From Rhynchopus euleeides (lineage: Eukaryota; Euglenozoa; Diplonemea; Diplonemida; Diplonemidae): 64,000 nt of DNA. Of the stretch, positions 38,901 to 45,461 are shown one piece after another. The DNA is taken from assembly GCA_963210315.1 (NCBI GenBank), contig OY723292.1, positions 248,001 through 312,000 on the forward strand, written 5' to 3'. The notes beneath the pieces are model-generated. The model ran no database searches. It saw only the letters and a program-made list of their open reading frames with translations, and was not told the DNA's origin. Each line of letters starts with the position of its first letter. Position 1 is the first letter of the stretch. The position numbers were made by a program, and so were the translations under genes.

Positions 38901-41767
38901 CCACGTATGCGGGCAAGCTGACGGAAGAGACGCGTGTCGGGGGAGAGGAAATGGTTGTGGTGACGCGGCACAGGCTGGGCATCTCCCTCTTCGAGCCAGA
39001 CGCCAAGTGCGGCAGGTGTGGGCAAGAGATGGACACGCACGGCACCCACGCGCTGAACTGTAGGGTGGGGGGTGGGCCCACTCGGCGTCACGATGTCGTG
39101 CGGGACAGCCTGTACAGGCTCGCGGTGGAAGCGGGTACGAGCCCCGAGATGGAGACGCTCCACATCCTTCCGGACTCCCAGGAGCGCCCCGGGGACATTG
39201 TCACTCGCCGGGTGTGGCCGCGGGTCATCGACGTGACGATCCGCAATCCCCTCGCGGCTTCCGTGGTCCAAGCTGCTGCGAGGTTTACTGGAGCGGCGGC
39301 GGCAGCGGGGGAGGCAGAGAAGAACAGGAGGTATCGTGATCCCTGCAGGAGATCTGGCCAGATTTTCGCGGCCTTTGCGATGGAGGCTTTCGGGGGTCTG
39401 GGGCCGTCGGCGCACCAGGTTTTCGGCAAGCTGGGCCGCCTAGCAGCAGAACGGACGGGGCGAAGCAGGGTTCTGGTCACCCAGAGCCACGCCACCAGAG
39501 TGAGTAGCGCGTACAGCCACATCCTGGGTCGAACACTCCTTGAATGCGGCCCCATATCGCCAGCAGCAGTGAGCCGGACGGCGTTGGCTACAGAGGCCGC
39601 GGCCCCCCTGAACCCGGACCACTTCATGCGGTTCTCGGTTGACTCGCGTGGGGAGGGGGAGGTGTTCATTGACCCTGATGAGGAGCGCCCTGTGCCCCAG
39701 GCGGACCCGGTCCCTCGGGCAGAGGCAGCACCGACATCTCCGTCCCCCTCTGTCGTCATCGAAAAGTGGAGAGACAAGCGAGGAGGGGCGCGAGTGGCTA
39801 TTGAGGACCTGGCAGAGGGGCTTGGTAATGCTCTTACGATGCCAGAACAGGTCGCCGCCCTGGGTGGGTCAGTGGCGGAGGGGGCCCCAGCAACGTGGGT
39901 GGTGGCGGTGACGGCCGCGGCGTGTGACCTGGGGTTTGACATCGACGCTGACAAGCTTCTGCGCCTGGCGGTGGTGTGCGTCCGTCGAGCGCCCACACTC
40001 CGTCTGCTCCTCTCAGACCCCGACGAGTGGGCGGGGCGTATGCTGGCTTCCGGGGGTGGCGAAGACGTGGACCAGGTGGCCCTCCGTGGGGTGGCGGTGG
40101 CCCTCGACGTCCACGCTGTGGTTTTTAGAGACAACCTCCCCCCTCTTCTCGTGGCCCCAGGTGAACCATGCCAAGCGCTTTTTGTGGGCGGCGTGGACGG
40201 GGGGTTCAAGCCGGTCACGGTGCCGGACCAGGTGGTGGAACAGGTCACATACACGAAGTGTGTGGAGGTCGAGGTGCCGCAGGGCCCGGTTATCCCGGGG
40301 CGCGTGGATGTGTCGGGGTCACCGGGTTGCTGTCAGTTCTGTGCGTCGCTCTTCACCACGGCCGTGCACCATGGGGAGTGTGGTCACTGCTCGAGGATGG
40401 TGTGCCCGACCTGCTGTGAGCTGGGCGAAGACGACACCAGGTGCGTCTGCACGCCACTACCTCTGCCACGCGAGGACCAAGGGGTGGCCCCTCATCCGCC
40501 GGGGCAAGCGGAGCCCCCTCCTCCGCCCCCGGCGAGCACCGCACTGACAAAGGCTTTGCTGGAGGGCCGGGCCCCAGGGGGAGGGGACGGTCTGTCCAGG
40601 CTGCAACGGTCTTTGGGGATGCAGGAGTGCACGGGGTTCCGTTTCACACCAGGCGACTGCTTCTTCGATGCGGCGGCTTTCATTATGGGAGGCTCGGCGG
40701 CGGGCATGCGGAGGCTAGCCGTCCAGGTGGTGCTACGTGACCCAGGCCTTTGTGCTCGGGCCGAGCCGAACAGCGAGTCCTGGGCTGCGGCCATGCGAGT
40801 CGAGGGTAGCCGGGACGAGGCTTCTTGGGCGGACCAGGTAGCAGTACATGGACTTGCGCTGGGGTCGGGGTGGGCTGTGGTGGTCCTATCTGATCAAGCG
40901 CCCCCCACGGTCCACCGCCCCCGGGTGAAGCCTTTCGTCGGAGTGCTTGGAGTCAAGCATCAGGGAAAGCACTACACCCCCCTTTTGGTGCCCCCACCTC
41001 TGGCGGAGGCAGTGTCTGCCCTCGCCCCCTCGCCGGTGTTGGGGCGGACTGGCTGTCCAGGGGGGGAGCAGGGCCTCCCCATGTGCCAGGTGCCGTCCCA
41101 GCCGTCGCGCCGCCGCTTTTACTGTGCCCGCTGTGCAGAGGCGGTGGATACCGCAGTCGAACACTGGCGTTGTTTCGGTTGCGATTGCAGGGCGTGTGGG
41201 GAATGCGTGGAGCAGGGGGAGACCTGTATGGATCTGGGGCCTCGGGACGCGGAGGAGCCGCCTGCGAGGGTCCCGCAGCCGCAGGACCAGGGTGATCCCC
41301 CTCGACGAGAAGGTGATCCCCCTCCTGCACCCACCGGCGCCCCGGCCACCGGCCGCTCCGACCCGACCGCCACCGAGGAAGGCTCCAACCCTGCGCAAGC
41401 ACCAGCCACCTCGATGTCGTCGCAGCCGAAGCGGAAGCGGGAGTCGGCATCGCCGCAGCGTGGTCAGGAGATGGATGAGGACGACGGGGCCACGACGGTG
41501 GGGGAGTGGGAGGAGCAGTTCTGCCCCGACGTGCACCGACCGCAGGAGGAGCAGGAGGCGGCGCTCCGGGCCATTCAGGCTTGGTGGGCCGAGTTGGGGG
41601 ATGACAAGGCCTCACAGGCGGAGGCGTACAACGTGGTCTGTTGTCGTCTGAGGGCGCGGGCAGGCAAGCGGGCGCGGGCGAGCCGGCCAGGGGCGCGGGG
41701 GTCTTCGCAGCGGAGTTCCCAGGGGTCCCAGAGCCAGGGGAGTAGGGCCGCCAGGGGAGCGAGATAG
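35972..41767 (+). CDS. Non-LTR retrotransposon polyprotein: OTU + zinc fingers + RT + restriction-like endonuclease + two more OTU-like domains
   Basis: 1931 aa from the ATG at 35972. Order: OTU-like domain 1 (residues 14-140, GDCGYW with Cys29, GDHYEQ with His134); zinc-binding segment (CPHDSC, HLNKH, CVRC, CLAC); reverse transcriptase with fingers (SDGDVRPIACGETLRRL), motif A LKIDFKNAFN, GVQQGDPLGPLLF and FYLDDG (Asps 692-693); a CGRCG-H-C knuckle; and an R2-type restriction-like endonuclease (RPGDIVTRRVWPRVIDVTIR). Then come a degenerate OTU-like domain lacking the Cys plus a CxxC finger, and a third OTU-like domain (GDCFFD with Cys1563, KHYTPL with His1667) plus another CxxC finger and an acidic/basic tail. 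RT and endonuclease key residues look intact. Ulp1-type proteases occur in some non-LTR families; three OTU modules are unusual. It is the only long plus-strand gene here, as expected for an inserted element. Confidence 0.92.
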   Translation: MDGRDWADVDSTLRLLHASRIPNSATGDCGYWALGFEAEVIGARRADLAKSAKSRPELVAFFGGAKEAFLAYANAIGEDGWMDHLTLQLAARLWDLHIVVIQPGAHRVVAIRPRSVKDRDLLKRTRVIALAGDHYEQVDIPRGQLLDLIRMAHPAFLTTESVGEQVITTPEGMDAATVEAKLVQRATDKVYCPHDSCRTSLMQCGVPILRGSMLGHLNKHAARGETVTPSVLRAIGYRECVRCENVIALKYTACLACRHRLEPEPEAVPAGEGVQAKALPGLEAVRAEHIKVWESVPHHLVASWTRTFAGLLREVAAHNTVQAWTALLLAPSVLLRGARMGDRMEGTIRDRLRTFDRWAKGDFNLLWVEACEKKAQPPKVGGPPRPGEMERRVAKYARQNRMSAAHKSLIPEVVAENTDSTRAALESKHPTGVPPHAREPAPATCRPFTPAEVMSALKTFPNGSAGGQVGLRPDHVRQAVECKDAAGAKPLAWLTQVVNLMASGRAPREIMPILAGAKLTALKKSDGDVRPIACGETLRRLTAKLLSTRHKDAARRILMKGKQVGVAVQRGLEAGVAVVAQWAERAKATAAGGGPRDAVVLKIDFKNAFNSVHREAFLEVVERDIPGLLPFAQWCYGSPSTLSYSGHVFQSTCGVQQGDPLGPLLFSLAIKELAEMLVGHFAGCGGSVFYLDDGVLMGPAGVVKEALDFVVKWSKEKGLEVKLDKCELIDLNRLSKTELEAQGFLLRLPDETDKPGVVYREGGDFTLLGTPIGSREFCERYMDEKLAEFAPYLEALATLEDRQVALALLRHCEGFARLVFYMRALGHRGATEYLAKSDAAVEKCLTRILCLADDTLPDDAMRQATLPVRVGGLGIRRSTEHWHAAAMASMQNGYLLCRELDKEFTWDTAAWHTLSSAYNNDVSEGDAVDSESRPTEMVKQKDLSLAIIDVHHRDLHERADASDRARYRSLSLPHAGATYAGKLTEETRVGGEEMVVVTRHRLGISLFEPDAKCGRCGQEMDTHGTHALNCRVGGGPTRRHDVVRDSLYRLAVEAGTSPEMETLHILPDSQERPGDIVTRRVWPRVIDVTIRNPLAASVVQAAARFTGAAAAAGEAEKNRRYRDPCRRSGQIFAAFAMEAFGGLGPSAHQVFGKLGRLAAERTGRSRVLVTQSHATRVSSAYSHILGRTLLECGPISPAAVSRTALATEAAAPLNPDHFMRFSVDSRGEGEVFIDPDEERPVPQADPVPRAEAAPTSPSPSVVIEKWRDKRGGARVAIEDLAEGLGNALTMPEQVAALGGSVAEGAPATWVVAVTAAACDLGFDIDADKLLRLAVVCVRRAPTLRLLLSDPDEWAGRMLASGGGEDVDQVALRGVAVALDVHAVVFRDNLPPLLVAPGEPCQALFVGGVDGGFKPVTVPDQVVEQVTYTKCVEVEVPQGPVIPGRVDVSGSPGCCQFCASLFTTAVHHGECGHCSRMVCPTCCELGEDDTRCVCTPLPLPREDQGVAPHPPGQAEPPPPPPASTALTKALLEGRAPGGGDGLSRLQRSLGMQECTGFRFTPGDCFFDAAAFIMGGSAAGMRRLAVQVVLRDPGLCARAEPNSESWAAAMRVEGSRDEASWADQVAVHGLALGSGWAVVVLSDQAPPTVHRPRVKPFVGVLGVKHQGKHYTPLLVPPPLAEAVSALAPSPVLGRTGCPGGEQGLPMCQVPSQPSRRRFYCARCAEAVDTAVEHWRCFGCDCRACGECVEQGETCMDLGPRDAEEPPARVPQPQDQGDPPRREGDPPPAPTGAPATGRSDPTATEEGSNPAQAPATSMSSQPKRKRESASPQRGQEMDEDDGATTVGEWEEQFCPDVHRPQEEQEAALRAIQAWWAELGDDKASQAEAYNVVCCRLRARAGKRARASRPGARGSSQRSSQGSQSQGSRAARGAR

Positions 41768-42229
41768 CCGTAGGTCGGCTCCCCCCCCCCCTACCCCCCT
41801 CTTTCCTTTCGCCCCTCCCCCCCCCCCCTCCCGTTCCCCACCCCCGTGCCCCCTTCCCCTTTCTTCCGGTGAATGCGCCAGCGGAGTCGGTCCACGCCCT
41901 CGCTGTCAGTCGCTTTCGCCTCTCCCCCCCCTTTACCTCGCCCCCTTTTCCCCTCACCAGCGGGCTGCCCCTTGTGAATGGTAGACTTGCCTACAGCCCC
42001 TTGTTCATGCCGCCAGCACGGAGCCCCACGCAGCTCGACCCCGGCCAGTGCGCGGTTTGTTTGCCCTAGAGCTTTGTTGTTTGTGTAGTTCATGTTACAG
42101 TGCTAAGAGCCCGTAGAAGCAAAAGTAGAACCTGCTGCGCTAGCCCCACCAAGCAGCCACAGTACGACAGGACGCGCGCAGGCACCGGGCCCCCTCTCCT
42201 AAAAAAAAACAACCTCCCTCACCTGCCTG
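41768..42229 (+). other. Probable 3' UTR of the non-LTR retrotransposon
   Basis: Starts with C-rich tracts (41778-41830), followed by about 400 bases without a coding frame. A short A run at 42201-42209 (after CTCCT) could mark the 3' end, just before the WD40 remnant. The exact end is not certain. Confidence 0.45.
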
Positions 42230-42470
42230 CGTACTGTGCAACTGGACGACGACCCCTACTCACTTGCTGTGTCACAGCCAGGTGATGTTCTTACAATGCA
42301 AACTGTAAGCACTACCACGCTGTACCGCCTCAGCACACTCGAGCCGCTGGGAAAGGTGGGCTCATACAGTCGTCGTGTTGCACTCAGCCCGTGCGGGCGG
42401 TGGCTCTTCACACCAACAAACGACATTTCCATACATCCTACTCTGGTTGAGTCTGGCAGAGTTCCGCAGA
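42230..42470 (+). pseudogene. Remnant of a WD40 protein C-terminus
   Basis: In the plus frame from about 42230 the translation contains LYRLSTLEPLGKVG and then VALSPCGRWLFTPTND. This matches the last blade of the Ubl-WD40 protein (RRLSTGAYLGSV, VALSPCGRYVF) and the B-box/WD40 protein (LLKLSTGECVGTL, VALSTCGRWVF). Nothing upstream continues the propeller: the LINE 3' region is there instead. It is therefore a truncated fragment, in the same orientation as the LINE and opposite to the host genes. Confidence 0.75.
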
Positions 42471-42499
42471 CTTTTTATTTTATTTTTTTGACTTTTTCT

Positions 42500-42745
42500 T
42501 GACTTTTTTTAGTCTGCCAGAGTCAAGAAAAAGTCAAGGAAAAGTCAAAGAAAAGTCAAAAAAAGTCCAAAAGCCAAAAAGTCAAGAAAAAGTCCAAGAA
42601 AAGTCAAAGAAAAGTCCAGACAGTCAAGAAAAAGTCACAAAAAAGTCAACAGCTCAAAAAAAGTCAAGAAAAAGTCAAAGAAAAGTCAACAAAAGTCCAC
42701 AAAAGTCTACAAAAGTCCGAGAAAAGTCCACAAAAGTCAGCCCAG
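42500..42745 (+). repeat. (A)nGTC short tandem repeats
   Basis: About 25 copies of AAAAGTC/AAAAAGTC with spacers CAAG, CAAAG or CCAC. Irregular period of about 10-13 bp. The strand is strongly purine-rich. A plus-strand frame through it (K/S-rich) is a by-product of the repeat. Confidence 0.85.
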
Positions 42746-42858
42746 TGCAGGACTCTTCGACAGAGGGGCGGGGGAGAGAGGATGCCGCTCGAAGCATCTG
42801 ACGTTGAAAAGACAACGGGGGCGGCGACACAGATCCCTGCACACAGCGAACACATACG

Positions 42859-45045
42859 CTATCTACCCGCTCCAGCACGTGCCCCAGGCAGAGGTCTCCC
42901 ACCTGACGTTGAACGTGCGGGAGGGTGCTCGGGGACATCATCACGACGGGTGGGGGGGCAGGCAAGGGATGTCCCCAGGTCCGGCTCGGCCCTCTCCAAG
43001 GCGGTGCCCACGACCATCTCTTGATCAGATGGGCCTGCCAGGCGTTCGATCTCCTTATCCAACGTTGCTTCCTTGGTGGATGGGTTGAGAAATAGGTCAC
43101 AGAGNNNNNNNNNNNNNNNNNNNNNNNNNNNNNNNNNNNNNNNNNNNNNNNNNNNNNNNNNNNNNNNNNNNNNNNNNNNNNNNNNNNNNNNNNNNNNNNN
43201 NNNNNNNNNNNNNNNNNNNNNNNNNNNNNNNNNNNNNNNNNNNNNNNNNNNNNNNNNNNNNNNNNNNNNNNNNNNNNNNNNNNNNNNNNNNNNNNNNNNN
43301 NNNNAACACAAGCGCCAAAGCGCCCCACCCACCCACCCACCCACCCCCTTCCTCACCACCACACATCTATATACCTCGCGCTCAACATTCTCCTCTTTGG
43401 CCTGCAGGTCTATCGCAGCACGGACGGAGGGGAGGTTGAGGATGGTGTCACGGCGGGCGGGGGTGAGGCCCGGCGCATACCTGACGGCATGCCCGTCAGG
43501 CTGCTGCACGCAGGTCGTGAGGAAGTGGATGTCGGGGAAGAACCGCTGTATCAGCGACAGCGGCGTGGAGAAGGACATCCCGGGAGACGCGGTCAGCGTG
43601 TCCATCTCGCAATACTTCAGGGCGGGCGGCGCCTGCGGCGCCTCCACACCCAGCGTGCGGCAGAGGTGCAGGAAGGAGTTCCGCGCCACTGCCTTGCAGT
43701 ATAGCTCCCACTCCACCTCGCGGATATCCGTCCCACAGGGCACCTTCGTGCAGGAGGTGGAGAAGACAAACTGGCTCCCCTGCACTCCTTTGTCCAACAC
43801 CTTCACCATATCCGCTGCAGACCGCGACGCCTCGCGATACCTCGACGCCGCAGCGGCATGCGGGTGCAGCGCGAGATGGCCCCTCTGCTTGCAGAACGGT
43901 AGCCCGACCCTGCCCCACCCCCCCAACGCCAGGCGGGGCGACTGCGCCAACACAGGGGAGAGGGGCACCCGGATCCTGGCCTCCCCTGTAGGGGAGGGCA
44001 CGCCGTAGTCGAGGCTCACTGCCAGCGCCTTGCAATTTCTCGCGTAGTATTCTGTGAGGTATTGCGCTGCCATCCCCAGCGACAGGGGGTGTGCCTCTGT
44101 GGTGGAGGCGTGCGCCACCGACACCTGGTTGTCCCGCGACGCGGAGAGGGCGAGCGGCGCCGCGATGAGGCGCTCCGCGAGGAGGTCCGCCGGCACCATC
44201 TCCACGAGGCTCTTCTTCGAGGCCCGCATCTGCGTCGCGGCTCCCACACCCACCGCGAAGGCCAGCCCGTCGAACCCTCCATACATCACGCCGTCCGGCG
44301 GGTCACGCAGGGGGGGGCCCACTACGCCATGTCGCACCACCGCGAGCCGCGCCGTCGCCCCCTGGGCTGCGAGGTTGCTGAGGGAGGACTCGACAAGGCC
44401 CTGCGCTGCGACGAGTCGGGAGGGCATGCCATCGCCAGACCCGTCGGAGGCACGCATGCCGGTGGCGGGTTCCTCCGGCACGCGGGGCATGAACTCGAGG
44501 GGGGCGGAGCGGAAGCGGCGCCCGGCGGCGATTGCAAAGAGGCTGCCCGGGATGACCAGGACTGTGTCGGGGGGACATTTTGCGGCGAAGCCGGCGACGC
44601 TCATGCCAGAGCGGTGGAGGTCGTCGGGGTCGCGGCGGACATCGCATGGGTCGGCAAGGCCGTCGCCGTGGAGGATGAGGGTGACGTCGCGCTGCAGGCG
44701 TGTGGCGTCGGTGTCGGACATTCCGAGGTGGGCGCCGGAGGCGGGGGATGACTTTACGACCTCTGTCTTCTGCGCCAGGTAGTCGGCAAACCAGTCAAGG
44801 CTGCTGTCGCGGTAGAGGGGTTCGAAAACCGGGCTGCTGGCGTAGCCCCGCAGGCGGGCCCGGTCCGCCGGGGCCCCGTCCAGCGCGGACCCGGCATCGG
44901 TGACCTGCTCCCCGACAGCCAAGTAGAGCTTGGACAGGCCGGGGAACACGCCCCGCACGATCTCCCGCACCAGGACCTGCCCCAGGGGGCGGTCTGCCCC
45001 GGTCACCAAGACATTCCGCTTCTCGTAGAAGGGGTGGAGGGGCAT
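42859..45045 (-). CDS. Fatty-acyl-CoA-reductase-like protein (male-sterility/NAD-binding type), interrupted by intron and gap
   Basis: Start at the ATG at 45043-45045 (MPLHPFYEKRNVLVTGA). The opening YEKRNVLVTGADRPLGQVLVREIVR matches the dinucleotide-binding start of fatty acyl-CoA reductases (VLITGATGFLGKVLVEKLL). Later stretches fit the family: RLAVVRHGVVGPPLRDPPDG, then GFDGLAFAVGVGA, then EMVPADLLAERLIAA. The canonical glycine motif is altered (GADRPLG) and I do not see a clean YxxxK, so activity is doubtful. Exon 1 ends at 43375 before GTATAT; an AG acceptor precedes 43071. Both junctions are phase 0, so the 303-bp intron contains the 200-N gap. Exon 2 (42859-43071) encodes EATLDKEIERLAG and a P/R-rich end. 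Known FARs make fatty alcohols at the ER or peroxisome. Unseen sequence in the gap could change the model. Confidence 0.7.
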   Translation of the reverse strand: MPLHPFYEKRNVLVTGADRPLGQVLVREIVRGVFPGLSKLYLAVGEQVTDAGSALDGAPADRARLRGYASSPVFEPLYRDSSLDWFADYLAQKTEVVKSSPASGAHLGMSDTDATRLQRDVTLILHGDGLADPCDVRRDPDDLHRSGMSVAGFAAKCPPDTVLVIPGSLFAIAAGRRFRSAPLEFMPRVPEEPATGMRASDGSGDGMPSRLVAAQGLVESSLSNLAAQGATARLAVVRHGVVGPPLRDPPDGVMYGGFDGLAFAVGVGAATQMRASKKSLVEMVPADLLAERLIAAPLALSASRDNQVSVAHASTTEAHPLSLGMAAQYLTEYYARNCKALAVSLDYGVPSPTGEARIRVPLSPVLAQSPRLALGGWGRVGLPFCKQRGHLALHPHAAAASRYREASRSAADMVKVLDKGVQGSQFVFSTSCTKVPCGTDIREVEWELYCKAVARNSFLHLCRTLGVEAPQAPPALKYCEMDTLTASPGMSFSTPLSLIQRFFPDIHFLTTCVQQPDGHAVRYAPGLTPARRDTILNLPSVRAAIDLQAKEENVEREVYRCVVVRKGVGGWVGGALWRLCXXXXXXXXXXXXXXXXXXXXXXXXXXXXXXXXXXXXXXXXXXXXXXXXXXXXXXXXXXXXXXXXXXXLCDLFLNPSTKEATLDKEIERLAGPSDQEMVVGTALERAEPDLGTSLACPPTRRDDVPEHPPARSTSGGRPLPGARAGAGR
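43105..43304. other. Assembly gap (200 N)
   Basis: Exactly 200 N, a usual placeholder size, so the true length is unknown. It lies in the inferred intron of the FAR-like gene. Confidence 0.99.
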
Positions 45046-45461
45046 GGCGGGGGTGGGGGTGTCGGAGGAGGTGTGTGTGTCCCCTCCCGTCCCCACCTGG
45101 GTGGGTGGAGTGGGTGGGTTGGTGGTGGTGTGGTGGAGGGGAGGGAGGGGTGGGGGGCACCGGGTGCGAAAAAAGGAGCCGGCGGTACGTAATGTGCTTG
45201 TTTGTGCAACCGGGAAAATGGAGCTCAGCTGGGAAATAATGGGGAGGGGGGGGGGAGAGGAATCTGTCTGTCATTGTCGTTAGTGCTGCGTGCAGAGCTA
45301 AGACCAGCCGGTGCATCAAATAATCCTGATAAAGGGCAGTGGTGATTGCCTCCAGACCTTCCAACCTCGCCGTAGTGAGAGGGGTCTGGTGACAGAGTGC
45401 TTTCGGCAGCTGCCGCGCAGCCCAACTGTACACAGCTCGACCCGCTCGGCATGGCGGTGCC
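45046..45461. other. Spacer, nothing recognised
   Basis: 0.4 kb, G-rich on the plus strand (45130-45160, 45240-45256). No gene seen. Confidence 0.5.

Noticed and set aside
42499..42801. Lys/Ser-rich 100-aa plus-strand frame
   Set aside because: Product of the AAAAGTC repeat.
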